The translations under genes were made by a program, and so were the position numbers. From Geitlerinema sp. PCC 7407 (lineage in GTDB: Bacteria; Cyanobacteriota; Cyanobacteriia; PCC-7407): 64,000 nucleotides of DNA. Each line of letters begins with the position of its first letter. Position 1 is the first letter of the stretch. Shown piece after piece: positions 53,581 through 62,463 of this stretch. The stretch covers positions 980,501 through 1,044,500 of the forward strand of contig NC_019703.1 in NCBI RefSeq assembly GCF_000317045.1. Direction: 5' to 3'. The notes under the pieces were generated by a model. That model did no database searches and was not told where the DNA came from. It was given only the letters and a program-made list of their open reading frames with translations.

Positions 53581-55434
53581 CTAGGCGCCCGACGCGATCA
53601 GCAGCGGCAGCTGGAAAATCGGCACCGTGAAAGTCACGGTGGACCCCAGCCCCTCGCCCAAACTAAAGAAATTCACCTCGCCGCCCATGGCCTCGACGAG
53701 CTTCTGAGAGATGGTCAGGCCTAGGCCCGTGCCGCCGTACTGTCGCGTGCGGGAGCCGTCCACCTGGCTAAAGGACTGAAACAGCTTGTACTGCTTGTCG
53801 AGGGAGACGCCGATGCCCGTATCTGCGACCCGCACCTTCACCAGCCCCGGCAGCTCGTTCTTTTGGATCACCACTGGCTGCTTGATCACCTCAGCGCTGA
53901 TGGTGATGCCGCCCTCGTGGGTGAACTTGATGGCGTTGCCCACCAGGTTGAGCATCACCTGGAGCAGCCGCTGGTAGTTGCCGTAGAGAATGATCTCGTC
54001 GTGGGTGGCCGGGGTGACAATCCGGAAGCTGAGGTCCTTTTGCTGGGCCTGGGGCCGCGTGAAGTCTTCAACGGCGTTGAGCAGGTCTTCAAGCTTGACC
54101 GGGGTCAGCTCTAGCTCCATCTTGCCCGCTTCGATTTTGGCGATGTCGAGGATGTCGTTGATGATGTTGAGCAGGTGCAGCGCCGATCGGTAGGCCTCGT
54201 CGATGAACTCGTGCTGCTCCTCGGGGTCTTCGGCCATGCCGTCCATCACCAGCTTGAGGAAGCCCAGCATGCCGTTGAGGGGAGTGCGCAGCTCGTGGGA
54301 GGTGTTGGCCAAAAATTCGCTCTTGAGGCGGGAGGCTTCTTCGGCCTGCTGTCGGGCTTCTTCAGCCTGCTGTCGGGCTTCTTCGAGCTCTTGGTGCTTG
54401 TGGATGAGGTCTTCGTTGACGCGCTGGAGCTCGCGGGCCAGAGCCTGACTTTCGCTAAAGAGGGTAGCGTGGGCGATCGCCGTTCCCACCTGATCGGCTA
54501 GCTCCTGCACCAGGCCCAGCTCGGCCTCATTCCAAATGCGGAGCGGTGTGTCGACGGGCGCGTCAGCGGGAATGCAGTGTTGCAGGATGATGAACCCGTT
54601 GGGCTGATCCTGGTAGCAGGTGGCGATCGTCAAGACTGCCTGCCGCTCGCACAGGGGATCTTCCTCCTGGCCGGCCTGCTGCTTGTAGAGAACTGTGGGC
54701 GTGAGGTTGGCCAGGGCCTCCTGGAGGTGAGGCATCTCGGCAATGCTGATCTGGTGATCAAGCAGCGATCGAAAGGGCTGCTGACGATACTCGGCGACTA
54801 CCCTAATGGGCTGGCGCGGATCGCGGCAGGGACAGATGATGCAGCGGCTCACGCCCAGAGCCTGACCGAGGCCGTTGACGGTCTGGTGCCAGATGGTCTC
54901 AAGGTCGAGGGTTCGCCGGATGTTCCAGGCGATCTGGGTCAGCAGCTTTTGGTAGCGGCCCGAGTGGGAGAGGAGGGGTGGGTGGAGCGTGTCGAGGGGA
55001 TCGGCGATCGGAGTCGTGCTTTCGTCCACTTTGTGGCCGGTGACCCAGACCAGGCTGGATTTGCCGGTGGCGCTCAAGACAGGGCTGACCACAAGCTCCA
55101 GCAAAAAGTAGCGATCGCCGTAGTGAAACGGCACCTGAAATTCTTCGGGGGTCAGGTAGTCCAGGACTCGTCGCACCCGGCTCAGATAGGGCGCGATCGC
55201 CACCGGCCCAAAGGACGCCTCCATCGAAGCGCCAACCACCTCCATGGGATCGAGCCCATAGGCGGCTGCCTCGTGCCACTGAAAGGAGACGTAGTGTCCC
55301 GCTGGATCGTGGGTAAAAACAAACTCAGGCCTTCCTCGTTCTGGCTGGTCTGGAGGACTCGACTGATTCGAAGCAGAAGCGAGTGCATCCATAGCTGAAA
55401 CGGACGAGACGTGGAAGTCAGCAGAAGCAGTCAT
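53581..55434 (-). CDS. PAS-GAF sensor histidine kinase
   Basis: About 617 residues, no membrane segments. Order: PAS (about 37-136, FVFTHDPAGHYVSFQWHEAA), GAF (about 160-325, RRTLDLETIWHQTVNGLGQA), coiled coil (about 330-370), HisKA with phospho-acceptor His380 in NTSHELRTPLNG, and ATPase domain: N box VMLNLVGNAIKFTH, G1 VADTGIGVS, F box LFQSFSQVD, G2 GGTGLGLTIS. No receiver domain. The coiled coil contains a tandem duplication of seven residues. ATG 55434 is preferred to a TTG at 55461. No partner regulator is adjacent. Confidence 0.92.
   Translation of the reverse strand: MTASADFHVSSVSAMDALASASNQSSPPDQPERGRPEFVFTHDPAGHYVSFQWHEAAAYGLDPMEVVGASMEASFGPVAIAPYLSRVRRVLDYLTPEEFQVPFHYGDRYFLLELVVSPVLSATGKSSLVWVTGHKVDESTTPIADPLDTLHPPLLSHSGRYQKLLTQIAWNIRRTLDLETIWHQTVNGLGQALGVSRCIICPCRDPRQPIRVVAEYRQQPFRSLLDHQISIAEMPHLQEALANLTPTVLYKQQAGQEEDPLCERQAVLTIATCYQDQPNGFIILQHCIPADAPVDTPLRIWNEAELGLVQELADQVGTAIAHATLFSESQALARELQRVNEDLIHKHQELEEARQQAEEARQQAEEASRLKSEFLANTSHELRTPLNGMLGFLKLVMDGMAEDPEEQHEFIDEAYRSALHLLNIINDILDIAKIEAGKMELELTPVKLEDLLNAVEDFTRPQAQQKDLSFRIVTPATHDEIILYGNYQRLLQVMLNLVGNAIKFTHEGGITISAEVIKQPVVIQKNELPGLVKVRVADTGIGVSLDKQYKLFQSFSQVDGSRTRQYGGTGLGLTISQKLVEAMGGEVNFFSLGEGLGSTVTFTVPIFQLPLLIASGA
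54344..54385. repeat. Tandem 21-bp repeat inside the kinase linker
   Basis: Two copies of a 21-bp unit (54344-54364 and 54365-54385) differing at the last base. They encode EEARQQA twice in the coiled coil before the HisKA domain and keep the heptad phase. Confidence 0.9.
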
Positions 55435-55687
55435 CAGCGTCGGCTGGAGTAGGGTTGACAAGGATCCAAAACGGTTCGCCAGCAGACATTGGGGCTCATC
55501 GCGCGTTCTTTCAAGTTGCGTTGTCTCGAACCGTTCACCCTGACTCGGCGCCCACGCGGTCTGCGAAATCGTGGGGCGATCGCCCCACGGGCCAGGATTT
55601 GCTCCCCAGCCCAGCGCTCAAAACCTATTTCAGCGCCATCCTAGGCTACTTTGGGGGCGATCGTCCAGACGGGGGTCGCCCTGGAGG

Positions 55688-55924
55688 CTAGTCGTTCCAT
55701 TCCCCGCGAGGCGGCACCGGCGGATTGCGCGGCAAAGAGCGGCTCAAGTCCGCCTCGCGACGGCCTTCGCCCCGCAGCCACTGGCGCACTGCGGCTTCGA
55801 TCACCTTGCTGGGGTCGTGGGTCAAATGCTGAATCTGGTCCAGCAGCTCTGGATCGAGGCGAATGGAGACCTCGACCTTGTCGGCGGGACGGCGAGAACG
55901 GGTGCTGGGCTGATTGAGGTCCAT
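55688..55924 (-). CDS. Orphan ribbon-helix-helix protein
   Basis: 78 residues from ATG 55924. Residues 14-50 (KVEVSIRLDPELLDQIQHLT; DPSKVIEAAVRQWLRGE) are an RHH fold of the CopG/CcdA kind, normally a dimeric DNA-binding repressor or antitoxin. The tail is Arg/Pro-rich. No toxin gene is adjacent, so a stand-alone regulator is more likely than a toxin-antitoxin pair. An open frame extends upstream to 56044 but lacks conserved features. Confidence 0.7.
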   Translation of the reverse strand: MDLNQPSTRSRRPADKVEVSIRLDPELLDQIQHLTHDPSKVIEAAVRQWLRGEGRREADLSRSLPRNPPVPPRGEWND

Positions 55925-56360
55925 GGCAAATCGGCAGAGGAGAACAAAAGAGGGGTAGCGATCGGAAGGGCTTCCGGTGGTGACCAGGGAGGGCGATCGC
56001 CTCCAAACGAAGCGCTCAACAGCCACGAGTCGCCAACGATACAAAGCCGCAGCATCTGAGGAGAGATGCCCCCATTGTACGCCTCCGCCTCGGGCGATCG
56101 CGCCCGCAGCGCCCCAGCATCCCCATTACTCACCAAATCTTAATGTCGGGCGCTGGGAGCCGCGGAGCACCGCCCTTCGGCTTGAATCCGGATTCCCTGA
56201 CCCTGGGGCTGCCTGCTGAGCTGCCCTAGATCCATAAGTTGCGGGCTTGCCCTCTGTCCCAAGACGAGGAAGACCCTTAAAATGGCAATGTAACGCTTTG
56301 TCACACAAAGGTTGCCTCTGAATTTGCCCGCGATGTGCGGCCTGAAAAGCTCCAAAACCT
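55925..56360. other. Intergenic region upstream of lepA
   Basis: About 435 bases between divergent genes, with HIP1 octamers and no ORF of coding character. It must hold the lepA promoter; the AT-rich segment near 56275-56310 is the likeliest location. Confidence 0.35.
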
Positions 56361-58166
56361 ATGACTGACGTCCCTGTCTCTCGAATTCGAAATTTCTCGA
56401 TCATTGCTCACATCGACCACGGTAAGTCCACCCTGGCCGATCGCTTGTTGCAGGTGACCCAAACCGTCAGCGATCGCCAGATGAAGGAACAGTTCCTCGA
56501 CAACATGGACCTAGAGCGCGAGCGGGGCATCACCATTAAGCTACAGGCCGCTCGCATGAACCATGTGGCCCAGGATGGCGAGCAGTACGTTCTTAACTTG
56601 ATCGACACCCCCGGCCACGTGGACTTCTCCTACGAAGTGTCGCGATCGCTGGCCGCCTGCGAAGGGGCGCTCCTCGTCGTGGACGCCTCCCAGGGGGTCG
56701 AGGCCCAGACCCTGGCCAACGTCTATCTGGCCCTCGAGCATGACCTCGAGATCATCCCCGTTCTCAACAAGATTGACCTGCCCGGAGCCGATCCAGACCG
56801 CGTAAAGCGGGAAATCGAGGAAGTGATCGGCCTCGACTGTAGCGGCGCGATCGAGGCCTCGGCCAAAGCAGGCATCGGCATCGCCGAAATCCTAGAGGCG
56901 ATCGTGGATCGTGTGCCACCGCCCCAAGACACCACCGGCGATCGCCTGCGGGCCTTGATTTTCGATAGCTACTACGACAGCTACCGGGGCGTGATCGTCT
57001 ATTTCCGCGTCATGGACGGCACCGTGCGCAAGGGCGATCGCGTGCGCCTGATGGCCTCCGGCAAAGAGTACGAAATCGACGAGCTCGGCGTCCTCGCGCC
57101 CATCCAGACGCCGGTAGACGAGCTGCACGCTGGAGAAGTGGGCTACTTCGCGGCGGCGATCAAGGCCGTCGAAGATGCGCGGGTCGGCGACACCATTACC
57201 CTGGCCTCTGCGCCCGCCACCAAGCCCCTGCCTGGCTATGTCGAAGCCAAGCCCATGGTTTTTTGCGGGCTGTTCCCCACGGACTCCGACCAGTTCGAGG
57301 AGCTGCGCGAAGCCCTCGAAAAGCTCAGGCTCAGCGACGCCGCCCTCCAGTACGAGCCCGAGACCTCCAGCGCCATGGGATTCGGGTTCCGCTGCGGCTT
57401 CCTGGGCCTGCTGCACATGGAGATCGTCCAGGAGCGCCTAGAGCGAGAGTACGACCTAGACCTGATCACCACAGCGCCGTCGGTGGTCTACCGCGTCACG
57501 ACTCTCAAGGGCGAAGAGCTCTACATCGATAACCCCTGCACCCTGCCCGATGCCCAAGAGCGGGAAAAAATCGAGGAGCCCTACGTCAAGGTCGAAATCA
57601 TTACCCCCGAGAGCTACGTCGGGGCGCTGATGGACCTGTGCCAGAGCCGGCGCGGCGACTTCAAAGATATGAAGTACCTGACTCCCGAGCGCACCACGCT
57701 GATCTATGAGCTGCCCCTAGCAGAGGTGGTCTCGGATTTCTTTGACCAGCTCAAGTCGCGATCGCGCGGCTACGCCAGCATGGAATATCAGTGGATTGGC
57801 TACCGCGAAAACCACCTCGTGCGCCTCGACGTCATGATCAACGGCGATCGCGTCGATCCCCTGGCCACCATCGTGCACCGCGACAAGGCCTACCCCGTGG
57901 GCCGCGCCCTGGTCGAGCGCCTAAAAGAACTCATCCCGCGCCACCAGTTCAAGATTCCGCTCCAGGCCGCCATTGGCAGCCGCATCATCGCCAGCGAAAG
58001 CATCCCGGCCCTGCGCAAGGACGTCTTGGCCAAGTGCTACGGCGGCGACATCTCCCGGAAGAAAAAGCTGCTGCAAAAGCAGGCCAAAGGTAAAAAGCGC
58101 ATGAAGTCCATCGGAACCGTGGACGTTCCGCAGTCAGCCTTCATGGCCGTGCTTCGCCTCGAATAA
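56361..58166 (+). CDS. lepA: Elongation factor 4 (LepA)
   Basis: Ribosomal back-translocase-type GTPase, 601 residues, EF-G-like without domain IV. G domain motifs: AHIDHGKST (G1), RGITI (G2), DTPGHVDF (G3), NKIDLPGA (G4). Domain II, the EF-G-like domains III and V ([20 protein letters not shown]) and the LepA-specific C-terminal domain ([30 protein letters not shown]) follow. ATG 56361 gives the canonical [21 protein letters not shown] terminator follows at 58227. Confidence 0.98.
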   Translation: MTDVPVSRIRNFSIIAHIDHGKSTLADRLLQVTQTVSDRQMKEQFLDNMDLERERGITIKLQAARMNHVAQDGEQYVLNLIDTPGHVDFSYEVSRSLAACEGALLVVDASQGVEAQTLANVYLALEHDLEIIPVLNKIDLPGADPDRVKREIEEVIGLDCSGAIEASAKAGIGIAEILEAIVDRVPPPQDTTGDRLRALIFDSYYDSYRGVIVYFRVMDGTVRKGDRVRLMASGKEYEIDELGVLAPIQTPVDELHAGEVGYFAAAIKAVEDARVGDTITLASAPATKPLPGYVEAKPMVFCGLFPTDSDQFEELREALEKLRLSDAALQYEPETSSAMGFGFRCGFLGLLHMEIVQERLEREYDLDLITTAPSVVYRVTTLKGEELYIDNPCTLPDAQEREKIEEPYVKVEIITPESYVGALMDLCQSRRGDFKDMKYLTPERTTLIYELPLAEVVSDFFDQLKSRSRGYASMEYQWIGYRENHLVRLDVMINGDRVDPLATIVHRDKAYPVGRALVERLKELIPRHQFKIPLQAAIGSRIIASESIPALRKDVLAKCYGGDISRKKKLLQKQAKGKKRMKSIGTVDVPQSAFMAVLRLE

Positions 58167-58226
58167 GTGACGGGGCAACTTTCTTTTGGCGATCGCCAAA
58201 AGAGCGATCGCTGAAGTACACAGATT

Positions 58227-58262
58227 GGGCTGACGCTACCTCCCGGTAGGCAGCCCTTTTTT
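58227..58262 (+). terminator. Intrinsic terminator of lepA
   Basis: GGGCTG (58227-58232) with CTACC/GGTAG inside pairs with CAGCCC (58251-58256), followed by TTTTTT. Confidence 0.92.
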
Positions 58263-58693
58263 GTGGGCGATCGCTCCCAGATATCAGAGCCAAAGGGTAG
58301 AAATCACCATCAAAAATTTCAAATTCTGAGGGTTTCTTTCCTCTCCCAAGAACCTATCCCAGAGATGTTGTTCTGCCGGGCACGTCGGGTACCCTAGGGT
58401 AGCCGCAACCGCCCAAATTCTCGGCAAATCGGCTAAAACGCTTCTATATCAAGACTTTTGGAGGATGCAACTAATTGGCACCTTGCCTGGGATAGACTTT
58501 CCAAGCGGTAATTTCAAAAAAATGCTTTGGATTGATTGTGCTTATCAGTCAGGGTATTTGTTCTGAATTCCTTCGCACAATGGGAGAGATTAATAAACTG
58601 AGACTCAAAAACCGTCCTCAGTGATGTCAGAGTTTCCCACAAAGCGTTCTATTGGGTGTTTTGGTTCGTGATTTTTATCCTTAGCTTCCAACT
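58263..58693. other. AT-rich leader upstream of the nucleotide-sugar genes
   Basis: About 430 bases with no ORF. The stretch at 58460-58690 is markedly AT-rich compared with its surroundings, as for a promoter or regulated 5' leader of the UDP-xylose synthase gene. No specific operator recognised. Confidence 0.4.
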
Positions 58694-59659
58694 ATGAGAA
58701 TTTTGGTCACAGGTGGTGCTGGTTTTATTGGATCCCACCTCATCGATCGCTTGATGGCTGAAGGGCACGACGTCATCTGCCTGGATAACTTCTACACCGG
58801 CAGCAAGCGCAATATTCAGCAGTGGCTGGGTCACCCTTCCTTCGATCTGATTCGTCACGACATCACAGAGCCCATCCGCCTGGAAGTCGACCAGATCTAT
58901 CACTTGGCCTGTCCTGCCTCACCGGTGCACTACCAGTACAACCCAGTCAAAACCATCAAAACCAACGTTTTGGGAACGATGTACATGCTGGGCTTGGCCA
59001 AGCGAGTCAAGGCGCGCCTGCTGCTGGCCTCCACCTCCGAGGTGTATGGCGATCCCGAAGTTCACCCCCAGCCCGAAGAGTATCGGGGCAACGTCAACCC
59101 CATCGGGATTCGCAGCTGCTATGACGAAGGGAAGCGGGTCGCAGAAACCCTCGCCTTTGACTACCATCGCCAAAACGACGTGGAAGTTCGGGTGGCGCGG
59201 ATTTTCAACACCTATGGTCCTCGGATGCTCGAAAACGATGGCCGAGTGGTGAGCAACTTTGTGGCTCAGGCCCTGCGCGACAAGCCCCTGACGGTGTACG
59301 GCGAGGGCTCCCAAACCCGCAGTTTTTGCTATGTCTCGGACCTGGTAGAAGGCTTGATCCGCCTGATGAACGGCGACCATGTGGGGCCGGTCAACCTGGG
59401 AAACCCAGGCGAGTACACGATTTTGGAGCTGGCCCAGGCGGTCCAAAAGTTTGTCAACCCTGATGTGCCGATCAAGTTTGAGCCGCTGCCCCAGGATGAC
59501 CCCCGGCGCCGCCAGCCCGACATTACCCGGGCGCGCACGTGGCTGGGCTGGGAGCCCAAGGTGCCGCTAGAGGAGGGGCTGCCTTTGATGATTGAGGATT
59601 TCCGCCGGCGCTTACTGGCGGAAGGAGCAGAGGCGGCTGAGCCGTCGATGCTGTCCTAG
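58694..59659 (+). CDS. UDP-glucuronate decarboxylase (UDP-xylose synthase)
   Basis: NAD-dependent short-chain dehydrogenase/epimerase of 321 residues converting UDP-glucuronate to UDP-xylose. Rossmann motif [11 protein letters not shown] (7-17), [20 protein letters not shown], substrate motif STSEVYGDP and catalytic [14 protein letters not shown] (YxxxK), then [10 protein letters not shown] and [17 protein letters not shown]. The Uxs-type HLACPASP distinguishes it from GalE. The adjacent downstream UDP-glucose dehydrogenase supplies its substrate, so the two form a UDP-xylose route for polysaccharide or glycolipid synthesis. Confidence 0.94.
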   Translation: MRILVTGGAGFIGSHLIDRLMAEGHDVICLDNFYTGSKRNIQQWLGHPSFDLIRHDITEPIRLEVDQIYHLACPASPVHYQYNPVKTIKTNVLGTMYMLGLAKRVKARLLLASTSEVYGDPEVHPQPEEYRGNVNPIGIRSCYDEGKRVAETLAFDYHRQNDVEVRVARIFNTYGPRMLENDGRVVSNFVAQALRDKPLTVYGEGSQTRSFCYVSDLVEGLIRLMNGDHVGPVNLGNPGEYTILELAQAVQKFVNPDVPIKFEPLPQDDPRRRQPDITRARTWLGWEPKVPLEEGLPLMIEDFRRRLLAEGAEAAEPSMLS

Positions 59660-59789
59660 GAATTTGAGGACGGTTGTTGAGTGCTCCGGACAGGCCGGGC
59701 GATCGCCCGCAAACAGAAAAGGGCAACTTGTGCGTCTCGGCCCTGTCAGTTTTTGTAAATCATTTGCCTTGTTTTGAGGATTGATTCCC

Positions 59790-61172
59790 ATGCGTGTTTG
59801 TGTCATTGGTACCGGATACGTCGGCCTTGTAACGGGCGTGTGCTTGGCCCACATTGGTCACAACGTCATCTGCGTTGACAACAACGAGGAAAAAGTCAAG
59901 CTGATGAAGTCAGGGCAGTCCCCCATTTTCGAGCCGGGGCTGTCGGAGCTGATGCAGTCGAGTATTCAGGCAGGGCGAATCGAGTTCACGACGGATCTGG
60001 CGGCAGGCGTGGATCACGGCGAGATCCTGTTTATCGCCGTCGGAACGCCGCCGCTGCCGACCGGGGAGAGCGATACCCGCTACGTGGAGGCAGTGGCGCG
60101 GGGCATCGGTGCCAATCTCCACAAGGGCTACAAGGTGATCGTGAACAAGTCCACGGTGCCCATCGGCTCCGGAGACTGGGTGCGCATGATCGTGCTCGAC
60201 GGCATGGCCGAGCGCCAAAAGTCCCTGGTGGGCGCTGGCGGCGGCAGCGAAGCCCCGGCGATCGAGGCGCAGTTTGACGTGGTGAGCAACCCCGAGTTTC
60301 TCCGGGAGGGCTCGGCGGTCTATGACACCTTCAACCCGGACCGGATCGTCCTGGGCAGCAACAGCTCGCGGGCGATCGCCCTGATGCAGGAGCTGTATAC
60401 GCCCATTGTCGAGCGCCAGTACGCCGAAGAGAAGGCCCTGCCGCCGGTGCCGGTGGTGGTGACCGACCTCAGCTCGGCTGAGATGATCAAGTACGCGGCC
60501 AATGCTTTCCTGGCAACCAAGATCAGCTTCATCAATGAAGTGGCCAACATCTGCGATCGCGTCGGCGCGGACGTGACCCAGGTGGCCAAGGGCATCGGTC
60601 TAGATTCCCGCATCGGCAACAAGTTCTTGCAGGCAGGCATCGGCTGGGGCGGCTCCTGCTTCCCCAAAGACGTCTCTGCCCTGGTCCACACCGCAGACGA
60701 CTACGGCTACGAAGCGCAGCTGCTCAAGGCCGCTGTGAGCGTCAACCAGCGCCAGCGCCTGATCGCCGTGGAGAAGCTCCAGCAGGTGCTGAAAATCCTC
60801 AAGGGCAAGACCGTGGGCCTGCTGGGTCTGACCTTCAAGCCGGACACCGACGACATGCGCGACGCGCCAGCGCTGATCTTGATCGAGAGCCTGAACCGCC
60901 TGGGGGCTCGGGTCAAGGCTTACGACCCGCTGGTGTCCCAGACGGGGCTGCGCCACGGCCTGACGGGCGTCCACGTCGAAACGGACCCCGATCGCCTGGC
61001 AGACGGCTGCGACGCGCTGGTGCTGGTGACGGACTGGGCTCAGTTCAAGACCCTGGACTACGCCAAGATGGCCCGCCTGATGAACAGCCCGGTGATCATC
61101 GATGGCCGCAACTTCCTCGATCGCCAGGCCCTCGAAGAGCTGGGCTTCCAGTACGTCGGCATTGGCCACTAA
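59790..61172 (+). CDS. UDP-glucose 6-dehydrogenase
   Basis: Oxidises UDP-glucose to UDP-glucuronate with 2 NAD+. 460 residues: N-terminal Rossmann MRVCVIGTGYVGLVTGVCLA, VGTPPLPTGESDTRYVEA, NPEFLREGSAV, catalytic cysteine in GWGGSCFPKDVSAL, C-terminal GLTFKPDTDDMRDAPAL. ATG 59790 follows GAGGA by 9 nt; an in-frame TTG at 59781 lies against that site and is unlikely. It is 130 bases downstream of the decarboxylase in the same direction. Confidence 0.96.
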   Translation: MRVCVIGTGYVGLVTGVCLAHIGHNVICVDNNEEKVKLMKSGQSPIFEPGLSELMQSSIQAGRIEFTTDLAAGVDHGEILFIAVGTPPLPTGESDTRYVEAVARGIGANLHKGYKVIVNKSTVPIGSGDWVRMIVLDGMAERQKSLVGAGGGSEAPAIEAQFDVVSNPEFLREGSAVYDTFNPDRIVLGSNSSRAIALMQELYTPIVERQYAEEKALPPVPVVVTDLSSAEMIKYAANAFLATKISFINEVANICDRVGADVTQVAKGIGLDSRIGNKFLQAGIGWGGSCFPKDVSALVHTADDYGYEAQLLKAAVSVNQRQRLIAVEKLQQVLKILKGKTVGLLGLTFKPDTDDMRDAPALILIESLNRLGARVKAYDPLVSQTGLRHGLTGVHVETDPDRLADGCDALVLVTDWAQFKTLDYAKMARLMNSPVIIDGRNFLDRQALEELGFQYVGIGH

Positions 61173-61223
61173 GGGCGACGCTGCTGGCGCGATGAAGGGC
61201 TAGCGCCAGGCTCCCAATATTCC

Positions 61224-61259
61224 AAAAAGCGCCCTCTTCGCAGGAAGGGGGCGCTTTTT
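61224..61259. terminator. Bidirectional intrinsic terminator
   Basis: AAAAAGCGCCC and GGGCGCTTTTT frame a 14-base loop, between convergent UDP-glucose dehydrogenase and exbD genes. Confidence 0.92.
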
Positions 61260-61287
61260 GTGGATGCTGGGTTCAAGGGGCGTGGTT

Positions 61288-61692
61288 CTAGGAGGGGCGC
61301 TTGGCCGCGATCGCCAGCCGGACGCCGGGGAGCGATCGCAGCCGGTCCATCACCGTCACCACCTGACCGTGAGGCACCTGCTCATCGGCATTGATCACCA
61401 CAATGGACTCAGGGTTCGCCTCCAGCAGGGCCTCGACCTGGTTGGTCAGATCGGGCAGGCGCACAGACTGGCGATTGACGCTGAGCTGACCCTCCTGGGT
61501 AATGGTCACCACGATCTGGCCCTGGGGCTGGCTCTGGACGCTGCCCGCCTGGGGAAGATTCACCGGCAGCCCCTCCGATCGGGTCAAAAACAGCGTTGAC
61601 ATAATGAAAAACGTCAAAATCGCAAAGATCACATCGATCATCGGCACGATGTTGATCTGCATTTGATCTTCGGGCTCTTCAGGAAGGCGCAT
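61288..61692 (-). CDS. exbD: ExbD/TolR biopolymer transport protein
   Basis: 134 residues with one N-terminal membrane helix (IVPMIDVIFAILTFFIMSTL) bearing the conserved Asp (VPMIDV) that carries protons, and a periplasmic domain. Works with ExbB to energise TonB- or Tol-type systems. Start chosen as ATG 61692 (MRLPEEPED); ATG 61701 gives three more residues. Its 5' end overlaps the 3' end of exbB by 14 bases, indicating translational coupling. tonB is not nearby. Confidence 0.92.
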   Translation of the reverse strand: MRLPEEPEDQMQINIVPMIDVIFAILTFFIMSTLFLTRSEGLPVNLPQAGSVQSQPQGQIVVTITQEGQLSVNRQSVRLPDLTNQVEALLEANPESIVVINADEQVPHGQVVTVMDRLRSLPGVRLAIAAKRPS

Positions 61693-62320
61693 AGGGCACA
61701 TCTCCGCGTTCGTAGCGACGGCGGTACAGCAGCTCCAGCTGGCCGCCGTACTCCTGGATCAGAGCGGTTTGGCGACGGTAGAGGCCGCGAAACGCATTGG
61801 CAAACAGCAGGGTGAAAATCGCCACCACCAGCCCCGTTGCCGTGGAAATCAGGGCCTCGCTGATGCCTGCGGTTACTCCGGCGCTGTTGCTGCCCCCCAG
61901 GTCTCCCAGGCGCAGGGACGAGAAGGAGTTGATCAGGCCCAAGATCGTGCCCAGCAGGCCCAACAGGGGAGCCACGCTCACGATGGTTTCAAAAATGGTG
62001 CCAAAGCGCTTTAGCAAGGGCAGCTCGGCCTGAGCCGCGCTCTCGAGGGCCAGCCGAAATTCCTCTGGATTCGGCCGATCGAGCTCCAGCGCCGCCAAAA
62101 AAATGCGGGCAATGGGCAGATCGGCGTGCTGCTCTAAAAACTTGAACGCCTGCTGGGAACTGCGTCGATAGAGCCCGAGGGACTCCCGCACGACGCGGTC
62201 TTGTCGCCGCAAAATCCGAAACCAAAATGCCGCCCGCTCAAGAATCAGCGCAACGGCCAAAACCGAGAAGCCCAGCAGGGGCCACATGACGACCCCGCCC
62301 AGGATGAAAAGATTAGCCAT
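61679..62320 (-). CDS. exbB: ExbB/TolQ/MotA proton channel family protein
   Basis: 213 residues with three membrane segments: MANLFILGGVVMWPLLGFS, SVAPLLGLLGTILGLINSF and ALISTATGLVVAIFTLLFAN. The last two carry the ExbB/TolQ/MotA channel signature. It forms the pentameric partner of ExbD. ATG 62320 is preferred to a TTG at 62362. Upstream and overlapping exbD, the pair forms a small operon. Confidence 0.93.
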   Translation of the reverse strand: MANLFILGGVVMWPLLGFSVLAVALILERAAFWFRILRRQDRVVRESLGLYRRSSQQAFKFLEQHADLPIARIFLAALELDRPNPEEFRLALESAAQAELPLLKRFGTIFETIVSVAPLLGLLGTILGLINSFSSLRLGDLGGSNSAGVTAGISEALISTATGLVVAIFTLLFANAFRGLYRRQTALIQEYGGQLELLYRRRYERGDVPYAPS

Positions 62321-62463
62321 AGCCTCGAAAGGGAGCGAAAAAACGACCGCGTGCTCCTGCAAGGCTAGCTTACCGGAAGCGGGGGCTGGGCGATCGCCTT
62401 CTATAAGGCTGTCACTGGGGCGATCGCCTCGTTAAGCTAGGGCAAGCACCTTTTGCCGCCGCC

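Noticed and set aside
55688-55924. Toxin-antitoxin module
   Set aside because: The RHH protein looks like an antitoxin, but no toxin-sized gene sits beside it; the neighbours are a histidine kinase and lepA.
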